Below are positions 1 to 12,144 of a stretch of 64,000 bases of DNA, piece by piece. A program made the translations under genes and the position numbers. Each line of letters begins with the position of its first letter. The stretch's first letter is position 1. The stretch is from Folioceros fuciformis (lineage: Eukaryota; Anthocerotophyta; Anthocerotopsida; Anthocerotales): NCBI GenBank assembly GCA_049999805.1, contig JBNGIO010006289.1, forward strand, positions 637,940-701,939, read 5' to 3'. Below the pieces are notes generated by a model. That model was not told the DNA's origin, made no database searches, and was given only the letters and a program-made list of their open reading frames with translations.

Positions 1-2
1 GT

Positions 3-537
<535 letters not shown>

Positions 538-1106
538 ATGTCTAGTGCTACATGTCCTTCACCCCATGGGCCTCTGACAGCACGTTGAGGATAGGCCTGC
601 GTTGTGACCATGTAGAACTGTGGGCCCGCAGTCCCGCAGCGCTGTGACACCGCCGATTCTGAACAGGCTCCTTCCAACACCAAGTCTGGGAAGGTAGGAT
701 GTCAGGGCCGGGAGTCTACAGATGTTCTTCGGGCTTGTTTTCTCTCCCTTTGCCTCACTGTGGACTCTCCATGAACCCATGGACTTCACGAGGAGATGGC
801 GCTTCATGTAAACCGTTCCCTGGCTGTGACTTGAGTCTTTATAGTATTGCGGGGTATGTGGCCCACGGAGAACGAAGTGTGTACTCAGCACAGACGTAGT
901 ATTCAAAGTTCCATGTATGGTATGAGATTGTTAGTTTTGTGTGTAATGAGATTGTGTAATGAGTTGTGTATGGTATTTCTCCTCTCCCTCCCGGACCGAG
1001 AGTCCACCATGTACGTACAGAGTATAAATAAGTTTGTCGTCCAAAGAGCGACGTTTCCTGCAAGCACGTACAGTACTATGCCGTTGAAGTAGAATTCTGC
1101 CGTCGG
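538..1106. other. 3' flank of the methyltransferase gene and convergent intergenic space
   Basis: No coding exon recognised. It presumably holds the 3' UTR of the RlmN-like gene and, at its right end, that of the minus-strand LACTB gene, since the two genes converge. Confidence 0.5.
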
Positions 1107-3122
1107 TTACTCCTCACTATTCAATGCCATCTGCCTCTTCAAGTCCAGTGTCATATCCACCCCGGGTACTGCTCCTGGCTTAAAAAGGCGAGGATGTGGA
1201 ACCCCTAAACCTGCGCAAATGGTCCGAATTATCTCAGAGGCCACTTCTCCCACGTCCAGCTCGTTCAACGTGACGGCTATGGAATAGTTGTGCACTGGAT
1301 CGCATATGGCTGTGCTCCCTCCCAGTCCCGAATGACCGAATGGCAACACCTTAGCGTCGGTTTGTGACTCGTCCCACGGGAGTGTGTACAAACCCAGTCC
1401 GAAGACGCCCCCTGGCAGCACATACCGGCTGTACTCCCCCCGGCCAATCATGGCTTGCAGGAACTTCGGGCTGGTAAACAGCGACTTGTCGTCGTGGTTC
1501 TTGTCGCCGTTTGCAGGGAGTGGTGAGTTGCTTTCATCCGCGGCTGATGGTAGCTGCGGGTGGCTGTCCAGAGGTGGCTCGCTTGTCGATGAAGATTCTG
1601 GAATCTTACCACCAGCTGCCAACATCGCATAGTACCTGGCTAGTGCTCTGGCAGAGAAGTGGCCATTGGCAGCTGGCACAATTCCTCGTCGTATTCTCAA
1701 ATCATTGAACAGCGTTTCTGTGGCGGCGACGATGTCGCCGACAGGCCCTGCAACATCCGGATTTCGCATCACCGCTTTCAGACCTTCATTCACAATGCTG
1801 ATCGATGCCAACCGAGATTCCACACCTGCAGGACTCGTGAAACGATGAGGAGTGAGTTGCGGAGCTTACAAAGGAAGCATCACACGTGTGCCCCACAGAA
1901 CGGAAGTTACCGTGTGGTATGCCTACGTAGGCTTCCCCACTTATCCCCAGTGGCTTCGTGAAAGTCTCCGCCAGGAAATCTTGAAACGACTTCTTGGATA
2001 CCCTCTGAATTTCACGGGGCAGATCATGTCAATCCATAGATGTTTCTGACCAGCAGAAACCATCGTCAGCCAAATGGAAAATCCGTTATGGCTCTTATAC
2101 CTCGATGATACCCCCACAGAGCCAGCCAAACGACATGGCATGATAAACTTGTGCACGGCCAGGTGGGATTAACGGTTTCGCTGCCGCAGTGCGCCTCACA
2201 CATTCTTGAAAATCGCTCATCAGAAACGGATCTTCCCTCATATCTTCTGCGAGAGCAGTCCATAAACCCGCTGTGTGATTAAGAACATGTGCAACCTGCA
2301 TCACACAATCAACTTCCGTTAGACACGAATTGACTGAATGGAAAGCATTCGTATGACGAGACACATACAAACTCCAGCACTTTCACATACCGTTATCTTC
2401 TCCTTTCCGTTCACTCCAAACTCTGGCCATAAGTCAACCACCTTATCATCGAAATTCAAAGCCCTGGGGAAACAGAGATGCGCCTATTAGGAAAGCCCTA
2501 TCGACAGGAAAGCTCACCAAACTACAGTTTATTGAAGAAGAAAAGAGCTTACCCGTGATCCACGAGCCAGTGAACAAGTCCAGCAACGACACCTTTTGTT
2601 GTAGAGAAGACTGGAAACAAACTGTCACGTCGGACCGGCCGAGGGTCCGACTTGCTCAGAACTCCGGCAGCTGTGTCAACAACCACTTTCCCATCCTTAT
2701 AGACACACACCTACAGATCGGCAAGAAATCCTTTCAACTTCCTATAACACGATCGTGGAAGGAAGAAACAAATCATTAGGCGGGAATTGGTGATTTCCGA
2801 ATGAATCCACAGCAGCGTTCAACCTGAATGCCCAAGACTCGTTGCTGACGAGCCAGATCCACCAAAACTGCACGGACTTTTTCTTCCACTTCTGAAATGG
2901 CTGGTGTATCGAAGTGAAGGATACTGTCACTGCTCAAACAGGAGGCTGATGAGAAACCGAAGGTTTTGATGCCCCTTCATGCTTGCACTGGAGAAAAATC
3001 GGCCTCCTTACAGCTATATCAGCGTAGCGTACGTACCTTGTGACACTCACAGCAGCCTCTGCGGAAGAACTCATGATGTCAAGATTTGCAATTTGGCCAG
3101 TGAGCCCCGCAGATCGACAGAC
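1107..3122 (-). CDS. LACTB-type serine beta-lactamase-like protein lacking the ABC1 kinase half (5' end uncertain)
   Basis: Minus-strand exons 3122-3037 (5' limit uncertain), 2929-2824, 2710-2553, 2463-2391, 2295-2101, 2004-1911 and 1825-1107 reproduce the last seven exons of the ABC1K-LACTB fusion gene at 6851-11793, with most exon lengths and phases identical. Class C/LACTB motifs are kept: FSTTKG (SxxK nucleophile), YHAMSFGW (Tyr motif) and GHSGLGGS (KTG-like). No ABC1 kinase exons are found upstream, where a helicase gene begins 0.6 kb away. The first homologous exon does not keep the paralogue's acceptor phase. An ATG at 3074 would give a closed 460-residue protein (MSSSAEAAVSV...). It may be an independent LACTB gene or a 5'-truncated copy. 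Ser-type amidase or esterase activity is inference. Confidence 0.72.
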
Positions 3123-3686
3123 CTGGACCAGAATTGGCAAGTAGTAGGTGGAACTGTGTGCCAACCTTCCGAGGACCACACGGCTATCCGCTCCTTCCGG
3201 TCAGTGTCACTATCCAAGCCGTCTGCTTTCACCTCCATATATGACCTGCCGACCAATCTTCACCTTCCAGGAAAGTCGGCAAACAACACATGAAAAGATC
3301 CATGCCGTCCGCCCGCCGGCATCGACTTGGCGCACATTCCAGGCAGATACAAGGACGTGACGACAACGGAGACATCCAAGTGGTTTTCCCGTAGTTTAAA
3401 ACGATTGTTGCATGCCGTTCTGCTAGAGCCTCCCGCGCACTGCCATCGGCACCAGTAGTACGTACATACATACGTATTAGTTCGCGAGTGAAGACCTGCA
3501 ACTACAGTACGGAGCTCGAATTTTGATGTGTCTGATTCTGCTCAACTGTACGTGGACCAACCAAAATCTGGCATCCGAACGTGCCTTGTCTGACCATCTG
3601 CTTCCCCTTCAGCGAACAAACACAGAACATGCTCTGGCCAAGTAAGGTACGCTACGATGAAAAGTTGTGTGCTCGTGAACCGGTGG
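3123..3686. other. Gap between LACTB-only gene and helicase gene
   Basis: No exon could be supported. A faint similarity to the kinase-linker exon of the fusion gene (a DFPG-like stretch on the minus strand near 3270) is too weak to call. The region should contain the LACTB gene promoter and the helicase 3' UTR. Confidence 0.4.
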
Positions 3687-6210
3687 TCAGACATCGATCA
3701 GTTCCTTGCAATCGTCCCCAACTTGAGATTGGAGAGCTTGGACATCCACCTCTGCGAATCTAAGCTGGAGTTCGTTTTGCATTCGCTCCACCACAAACCT
3801 CTCCTTATCAGTTATGATGCTCGTGACAGTCCCTGGCTTCTCTTCGATGGGCATGCGGCCGGTTCGTCCCGCTCTGTGCACGTAGTCTGTGACGTTTGCT
3901 GGAAGATCCACGTTGTAAATGTGGCTCACTTCTGGCAAATCAAGGCCCCTAGCTGCAATGTCCGTAGCCACTAAAACACACCTGCCTTCTCTAAATTCCT
4001 GCACCACAGAGAAGCGGGTTTGCATAACCTTGTCCGAAGAAAAGGTAGTCCTTCATCACATGACAAGAGCGAGTACAGGTCTTACCGCTAAACTGAATGT
4101 ACGAGCATTTATGTTAGCCTCTTCCTCCAGCACTACAGGCTCCCATTTGTTCGCATCTTTGCACCCACTGGTTGCCTCCGATAAGAAATGCTGAACAGCA
4201 GCAGTCATTGGCAGATCGCCAGATCTTCTTGCCTTCTCGGACTGACAAATTTGTTGCAGAATACAATTTGGATGTGAGAGAGCTGAAAGCATGCATGTTT
4301 GCGGTTTAGTAGGGCTCTTCTCGGCACACCTGTTCGTTGACAAAAACAATGGCAGCTGTGGGTGCGTCGGCAGTAAGCAGTGCAAATAGGGTGTCCAGCT
4401 TTGCCTCTTTAGATGTTACCTACGAATAAGCAACAATTGTGAGACTAATCCCACTGAGCGAACCAGGAGAACAAAGGCAAGAAAGATACCAGGAATCTGT
4501 GCTTCAGATACTTTGGGATCTTTATTTCAGGAGATACATGAATGTGGAGAAGATCACCCTGAGACAAAATGCATGACAGATTCTCAGAAGTCGGCCCACA
4601 TTAACCCTGACGGAACGTGAGGTCCACAACATGACTCTAAAGGTGCAGCCGTAAGACACGACGAAAATTTAGATACCTTGGTCCATTTGTTTTGTATGCA
4701 GTCTTTGACAAAGCGGTTGTGCTGAGGAATCGTCGCACTGGCAAACATGGTCTGCCGTTTCTGTGGCAAGGTGTGTACAGTCAACAGCTTCCCAAGAAGT
4801 TGGCTATCTTTTGCAGCACCTATCATGGCATCCACCTACGCAGAACATTTTCCTCAGAATTGACAGGGGTTCACAGTCAAACCAGACGCTGATCACCCAT
4901 GTCAAATATGATGCCAATATGGTGGAGCGGGGTGAATCACCTCATCAATGACGACAAATGACACTGCACCAGTCCGCAGTGCCTCAATGGAGATCATGCG
5001 AGAGATGGCTGGTAGTGTTCCAACAATAAGTTGGGGAGGATCGGCCTGGAATACAACCGCGGAGATTTAGAGTAATGACCATGAAAGCATTTCAAAAGCT
5101 TGAGATGAACTCCGAAGGGTTTTCAAAGATCACATAGGCAGCTGAGAAAACAAAGCATTGTAGTCAACAAACAAAACCTTCAGCCAAGTTTTCTGCCGAC
5201 TAGTAGAGCCTCCATCCAACAGGGCCATCACACTAACGACACTTTTCTCTGCAGGCCTCCCTGCAAGCTCTCCTGCCCCTCTACCTGCCAGCAGTCTTGC
5301 TACCTTAGCAACCTGCGTCACTTCACTCAAGAACAGTGGTCATGCACTACCAGGAAAACAAAAGGCATTCAAGATAAAGCATCCAGCACCACGAGGTGAA
5401 TTCTTCTCTCACAACTCGTGAATTTGATTCCCACATACCTGCATCCCGAGCTCTCTGGTGGGAACGACCACCAAAGCTTGGACTGCAGCTCGGCTGGGGT
5501 TGATTTTCGAGAGGATAGGGAGCAAATATGCAAATGTCTTCCCGGAACCTGTCTGCACATGCAGCGCTGAGGTTAGAGTGATGCTGACGATGACATCCAG
5601 CCATCATTCCTTGCAAGTTAGATAAGTCACTGGAAGAATATGTGGAGCACCTGCTCAACATCGAGCAATTCTGACCTGTGCATGAATTACACAATCTCGG
5701 CCAGAGAGTAGAACAGGAAGCACTTCACGTTGAACAGGTGTGGGGAATTTAAATCCCACTTCTTCTGCCCTGATAGACCAAGGTTGAAACCAACAGTCTC
5801 AGACAGAGGTATGAAAACCCTGCCACAACCAGGGACACCCGACAGACATGTAGAGTGAATCCACTCAACCCAGCAGTGGACAGTCCAAGTCATCAACCTG
5901 GGAAAGAGCTTCCAAGGACCATGCCATAAACTGACCTCTGCAAAAGATCCTGTGGTACTTGATCAGAGTATAATTCCGTCAGCGTCATTATTGGACCTGC
6001 GGTTGCCCTAGGCAAATTCAAAACATTCCACTTTCGCAGGCAGCCCATATTAGAGCTGGATTTGCCAGCTTTTAGAACCACTCCGTTGAAACTGGAGACC
6101 CCAGGTCTGATTGAGCTGATGCAGATCCCAAATGCGCGCGGCCTGGAAAGAAGCCCTCCCAATCCCATTTCCATGCTTGGTCTCGTTCCAGCGAATCCCG
6201 GAGTACACAT
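3687..6210 (-). CDS. Plastid DEAD-box RNA helicase (RH58-like), 512 aa
   Basis: Ten minus-strand exons (6210-5936, 5769-5676, 5552-5439, 5312-5178, 5045-4941, 4835-4677, 4558-4490, 4419-4330, 4241-4086, 4028-3687) close in phase to 512 residues. Motifs in order: Q motif [11 protein letters not shown], motif I TGSGKT, Ia PTRELG, motif II as DEVD rather than DEAD, motif III region FASAT, motif IV IVFVN, then [10 protein letters not shown] and HRAGRTGR. Motifs II and Q are each completed across an intron. The ~90-residue N-terminus is rich in Ser, Gly, Arg and Lys and poor in acidic residues, as in plastid transit peptides. The ATG at 6210 follows an in-frame stop. The gene is divergent from the ABC1K gene (640 bp between starts). 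Role: ATP-dependent unwinding of plastid RNA; the RH58 assignment rests on remembered family resemblance. Confidence 0.9.
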
Positions 6211-6850
6211 GATTCGCTACTTGGAGAAATTCACACACACCATGACAAGCATGCTGCCACGACGCCTCCAATTCCTACCGATTGTCTGCAGTGGCTTTCT
6301 GCTTAAGAGGCCGTGCCTCTTATAACAGTTTAACTCTGCTTGCCTTGACTAACTGCATTGTGTTTTGAGAGAGGAGCCACTATGTTTGTTCCGCTCACCA
6401 CAAGCCATACACATAGTCACACGACTACTTGAAACGCAGAATGCCGTGGGAAACTTGAGTCTCTTTGTTTGTGAAGGTCATCTGTTAGTCTACTCGTCAC
6501 ATCGCCCTCTCGCATCCTGATTCGCCCCGCCACAATTCACAACGATTTATTAAATGAGTGATCAATGTATGTATGTGAGCAAAAAGTATGCTGACATGCG
6601 AAGTCCAGTGAGTGGCATCCGCCACCTCCAAGTGAGACAGGAAAGGAATTTTCAGGGAAAGTTGGATCGGAGGTCTCCGATGTTCCCTGGACCCAAGTTA
6701 GGAAGGGGGCTTTGAGCTGGCAGAGCCTGACTTGCGATTGGATGGGAGTCCAGGTGGTAGACGACGTTTATCGTGGAATTTGCAATCCAACAATTGGTTT
6801 CGGATTTCTCTTCAGCCTGGCCGTGTGAAGCGTAGCGTAGCTGCGTGAGC
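6211..6850. promoter_or_regulatory. Shared divergent promoter region, helicase / ABC1K-LACTB
   Basis: 640 bp lie between the two divergent start codons and no other exon is visible. By position it must hold both promoters and 5' UTRs. I saw no unambiguous TATA box on either strand, so no core element is assigned. Confidence 0.5.
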
Positions 6851-9800
6851 ATGGGCTGGGGCGGTGCCTTTGTGAGGCAGATCAGTGTCTTCTGGGTAGC
6901 TCTGGTTGTGTTTTTGGATTACAAGGTGCGTTCCTGCTAGGTCAAATGTTGCCAATTTCCTTGAGGTTTGGCTTCCAGGTATTGAGTTGATCTTGCTATG
7001 GGTCACAATTCGGGGCTGATTCTTTCGTTGGTGATTAACGTTGTGGAAGCTGTTGTGGAGCAGTGTACACAAAAATGGGACGCCTGGACTCGCGAATCCC
7101 AGAAAGAAAGGCTTTGGGAGAGCACCCACATTCGGAACTCCAAGCGGGTGTTGCGCGTTATAACTAGACTGACAGGACTGTGGGTGAAGGCTGGCCAGTA
7201 TTTGTCAACAAGGGCAGATGTTTTGCCTGAGCCTTACATCATTTGTTTGCGTGTGCTCCAAGATTCACTGCCTCCACGGCCACTGTCTGAGGTGACAGTC
7301 AAACTGCGCTTCCTGTGTTGTGGTCTGGACAGCTCACACGTAGAGGATGCTGGCTCACACGTAGAGGATGCTGTCCTGGGTTGCAGGTCTATGGTACTGT
7401 GGAGAAGGAGCTGGGTAAGCCAGTTTCGGATCTCTTCCCAAATTTTGTTGACACACCAATCGCCACAGCTTCGGTAACCACTGGAGACCATTCATTTATT
7501 TGCAAATCTGGGCTTCTTGTAGCCTCCTCCCAGGTTGTGTTGCTTCACGTTCACAGCTGGTATGCTTGGCTCTTGTTCAGATTGCACAGGTTCATCGAGC
7601 ATCGACGAAAGACGGTTTGGATGTTGTTGTCAAAGTGCAGCATGCGGGTGTAAAGAAAATCATTTTGCAGGTTGGTTGCCAGCCCCTTGTGCCACATACA
7701 GAGAAACAGTGCTGCTGGGAGTGCTGAGAATCTAGGTTGATGACTGCAGGATCTAAAAAATGCTCGGACCATCATCAAATGGATAGCATGGGCGGAGCCT
7801 CAGTACGACTTTGGCCCAGTTATTGACGAGTGGTGCGCAGAAGTCCCGAAAGAACTTGATTTTAATCTAGAAGCTGGTATTGTGCCAGGGCTGTTGTTGT
7901 TTTCCCTGTTCCTACATCTCCTAGGCCCCGAAAGATGCGAAGCATACAACTGTTGCCGGGCAGCTATATCCCCTCCTGTTTTTGCAATATGCAGATGGTT
8001 CGGTCATGATCCTTTGAACCGATCATACTTATGCAGCTGCGTTGATGACTTTCAGAAAGTACGCGCAAGGTTGCAAGCAATTTGGATTTTAAAAACACCT
8101 CTAGCTCATTCAAGAGTCAAGTTGACATTCTGGTTCCCCATGTTATTCAGGTAATATTTCCTGTTAAATTATCATGGCTTTAGAGCTTCAGTCATGCATG
8201 CTGCAAGCTGACCATTTTGTTGTCTGATTGCAGTCGACTGAGAAGGTTTTGGTGCTGGAGTACATGGATGGAGTGCGCCTGAATGATGTTGCAGCTCTGG
8301 ATTCGCTAGGCGTCGACAGGCAACATCTTGTGGAAACAATAACACGATGTTATGCCCATCAGATTTACATAGATGGATTTTTCAATGCAGACCCTCATCC
8401 AGGTAACAGTTAGTCTACATGCTTGGTTATTGTGACATCTTGTCCATTCAAGTGACCTGTTTCTCTGTGAAAATCAAGTGACCTGTTTCTCCGTGTAAAT
8501 AGGGAATTTCCTGGTTAGTCGGCAGCCACCATTCAAGCCCGTTCTTTTGGACTTTGGGTTGACAAAGTCTTTGAACTTTGCTACCAAGCAGGCATTTGCC
8601 AAGATGCTCTTGGCGTGTGCAGAGGTCAGCTGTTTGGCATCCTCCCTTCGTTCGTTTTGTAATTTTCACCTCATGTTGCAATGTACTGAAACATGGATTA
8701 TGATCTTGTTTTGAATATATAAATAGGGAGACTATTCAGCTCTCTTGTCAGCTTTCTCTGAGATGGGATTAAAGTTAAGGCTCGATCTTCCTGAGGAGGC
8801 TATGGAAGTCACAACCTTCTTTTTCCGCCGTTCTATGCCTGCAAAGGAATCTTTTGTATGTCACCAGCCCATGTCACATGTTTTGTGCCTTATCCGCACA
8901 ACGTTCGATATGTATATATCAATCAGATGCTGACTAGTTGGAGGTGGTTAAAACAGGATAATTTGCCGAACTGGAGCAAGGAACGAGAAGAGCGATTGAA
9001 ACGAATTCAGGAGAAAGCGCAACTGGAGGAGAAAGGGAAAACTATCCGAAATCCTGTATGGTCCACACCTACAGCAAATATCCGGTTGCTGATTAATTTA
9101 GTTGTCTTGCTACAGTACAGAATGTGAACTGCTGGTAGAGTCCTGGTTAATGCGTTTTGTGCTATCCCTTTGAGTCCGCCGTTGGACATGCCCGACCTGA
9201 TGGTTGGGGTCAAGGGGATCGATGGACTATGCTTCATATCGGGGCACCTGATGCTTTGAATGACCAGGAGAGCATAGGAGGCTGAACATTTCATGACAGT
9301 GTGGAACTGATCCAGACATGATTGGCCTGCAGGTAGATGCTTTCCCAGGTGATGCTGTGTTCTTCATGCGAGTTCTGAATCTCCTTCGTGGTAAGAAGCT
9401 TTGCGGACAGACAGATGTGTGATGCAGCTTGTGAAAGTTGGATCTGCGACCCTGTGACCTTCAGGTGAATGTTGGCCTTGCTGACTCCAGACTTGGACTT
9501 AAATGTCCACTCCTGTACAGGTCTATCAGCAAGTCTTAACACTCACGTTGTGTATCTGGACATAATGAAGCCATTTGCAGAGGTTGCTTTGTCAAGGTAT
9601 TTGAGCAACACCTTATCTAAAGGTGGTTAAGGTCATTGACGCGTGATGTGAAACGGGTGCTACCAGGTGCTCAGGCTTCGCAGGCTTGGGTTTCTGACAG
9701 CAGCACCCTGATTCTGCTTCGTTTTCAGCAGCATAATTCAACAAGGAGGTGGCAATCAATTAGATCGCAACAGCTGGGTGTATGCGACACCTTCCAAATC

Positions 9801-11793
9801 AGAAACCGAAGACAGAGTACGAAGCTTGTTGCGGGAGTTGGGTCGTCAGCAACGCGTTTTGGGCATTCAGGTTGGATGCTACTTCGGATCTCAGAACCTC
9901 CAAACCATGCACTTCTTTTTTTATCGCTGTTTACGGTCTTCACGTAGTATGAGTGTCTATTGTTGGCGTAAGATGTCTGAAGGAGGTTTCATGTTCATGT
10001 GTAGGTCTGTGTCTATAAAGATGGGAAAGTTATCATTGACACAGCTGCTGGGGTACTCGGAAAGTTTGACCCCAGGCCAGTTCAACCCGACAGTTTGTTT
10101 CCAGCCTTTTCCACAACTAAAGGGGTGACAGCTGGGCTCGTCCACTGGCTCCTTGATCATGGGTAAATCTTCATTGTTTGTTGGTACGGATGACAGCTTC
10201 AAGGGCAATTTACGTGCTGGTGCCTAATGTGGGTGTTGGCTTGTACACCAGGGCTCTGAATTTGGGTGATAAGGTGTCTGACTTGTGGCCAGAGTTTGGC
10301 GTGAACGGAAAAGAAAGTTGCACGGTACGGAAACCTTCTACGTCGCCGTGGATGATGGTATGGAGTCACTCAGTTTCGGTGATGTTGGCGAACTTGTTTG
10401 TTTGATGCAGGTCGCACATGTTCTTAATCATACAGCGGGTTTACAAAATGCTCTCTCGGAGGTGATGAAGGCAGAACCCCTTGTGATCTGCAACTTTGAA
10501 GATTGTGTAAGTCGGATTGCAGCAGCAGAGCCAGCAAGCCCACCTGGTAGTCAACAGACTTATCATGCGATGTCATTTGGCTGGATTTGTGGAGGCATCA
10601 TCGAGGTACTGGAATCAACTGGGATTGCCCTGTTGTGTAAGAGGATGGGTGCTCGTTCTTGTGAAATCCTGGAACAAAGCATTTTACTTGTGACCGGCGA
10701 GATCTTAGGATGATTGACTGTCAAATGCAGAGGGCATCCAAGAAGTCGTTTAAAGATTTCTTGGAGCAGACATTCACGAAACCATTGGGAGTCTCTGGGG
10801 AATTCTACATAGGCATCCCACCCGGTAAGCCATGTGTCTGTGGGGAAAGCTTCCGGTGCTCTGCAAATTCTTCCACTGACCAGTCATATTCTCTTGTTCC
10901 TGACAGGGGTAGAATCTCGTCTGGCGTCGCTCACCCTTGACAGTGAGGAGCTGAAAAGGATCTTGACGCAGGACCAAGCTGCAGCAGCTATGAAGCGTTT
11001 CATGGGAAATGGCCTCTCAACATCGGCTGGAGCTGAGCATGAGGAGGAGAAGCAGGAGCCATCCGCAGCAGCGGCACCGCCGTCCCTCTTCCTGCAAAGT
11101 AGAGTAGGAGACATGGGTGGTGTCCTCTCTTCTGCAGTGACCCTTTTCAATGCTTTGTTCATCCGACGAGCAGTGGTGCCTGCTGCTAATGGTCACTTCT
11201 CGGCCAGAGCACTAGCTCGTTTTTATGCAATGCTGGCAGCTGGGGGTAAGATTCCAGAAACTTCGTCATCAAGCGAGCCTCCATTAGGCAGCCACTCACA
11301 GGTGCCGTCAGTATCACCCGCCAGCGGCAAGAAGCGGGAGCGAGGATCTGGGAAAAGCAGCTCACGAACCTCCACTCCCGGGGACACAACGGGGGTAGCA
11401 TCGGAGGACTCGAAGCAGCTGTTCTCCAGCCCCAAGATCTTTCACGCAGCTGCGGGCACAGGGGAGTTCAGCCATCATGTAGTGAAAGGAGGGCAATTCG
11501 GACTTGGGTTTATCCGCCTTCCCTCGGAGACGTCTGGCGATGAAGAGGGGGTGTTGCCGTTCGGACATTCCGGCATGGGAGGCAGCACAGCCTTCTGTGA
11601 TCCTGAGCACAACTTCGCCATAGCCATCACGCTGAACAGGCTCAATCGTGGCGACGTGGCCGGGGAGATTGTGCGACTGGTTTGCAGGGAGCTAGGCATC
11701 CCGTGTCCACTCCGCTTTGCAGAAGGAGCAAATCGCGGCGTAGACATGACACTAGAGTTGGAGGCAGGTGTGGGCACAGACGCCATCGTCTAA
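6851..11793 (+). CDS. ABC1K (UbiB-like) kinase fused to LACTB-type beta-lactamase domain, 968 aa (At5g24810-like)
   Basis: Eighteen exons close in phase: 6851-6925, 7061-7291, 7387-7473, 7581-7670, 7750-7876, 8056-8150, 8234-8402, 8503-8624, 8727-8855, 8957-9055, 9333-9390, 9521-9596, 9729-9870, 10005-10162, 10252-10324, 10411-10605, 10731-10824 and 10907-11793. The N-terminal half carries ABC1 hallmarks: KAGQYLSTRAD (KxGQ), VVVKVQH lysine, DEWCAEVPKELDF, FFNADPHPGN catalytic loop and LLDFGLTK (DFG). The C-terminal half has FSTTKG, YHAMSFGW and GHSGMGGS of LACTB/class C enzymes. The order and ~1,000-residue size match the plant ABC1-beta-lactamase protein. ABC1 kinases act on isoprenoid-quinone metabolism in plastids or mitochondria; the substrate here is unknown. 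The 7061 acceptor is the least certain. The last exon carries a low-complexity Ser/Lys/Gly-rich insert (roughly 11320-11400). Confidence 0.93.
7331..7372 (+). repeat. 21-bp tandem duplication inside an ABC1K intron
   Basis: Two adjacent copies, differing only at the first base, of a unit beginning GCTCACACGTAGAGGATGCT sit in the 95-nt intron 7292-7386. They make up nearly half of it. Confidence 0.9.
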
Positions 11794-12144
11794 GTCCAGT
11801 CGCATGTAACAGGGCATTTCCATAAGTTCCGTGTGTGATTTCTTGAGCAGTCCGTGTCCGCAGTTGTCCATCTCCTTGAGGTGAAGGCGCACTGAGTCAG
11901 GCTGGTTTGCGATGTTGATTTGTCGCTGGTGCTATGGCATCTATCCGGAAGGTAAAGTGCGTCAAAGGACAGGTTGTTGCTTCCTGGTTGCGCTCTTGGA
12001 CAAATATAGATAGATGGTAGCTCGGTGCTACAGTGGTGTGCAATTACGGGCACGTTATCTCGCCTTGCATTCCTCATCAGCAGCTGCTGCTGCATTCGGT
12101 GAGTCTGGTAGGGCCTGCCTGTGGATCCCTCCAATTCCGCAGCC
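11794..12144. other. Intergenic, ABC1K-LACTB to dioxygenase
   Basis: No coding exon seen. It should contain the kinase gene's 3' UTR and the dioxygenase promoter and 5' UTR. Confidence 0.5.

Noticed and set aside
9100-9290. Open frame between ABC1K exons that could extend the protein
   Set aside because: It lies in the intron 9056-9332. Skipping it joins IRNP to VDAFPGDAVFF, the expected family sequence, with correct phase.
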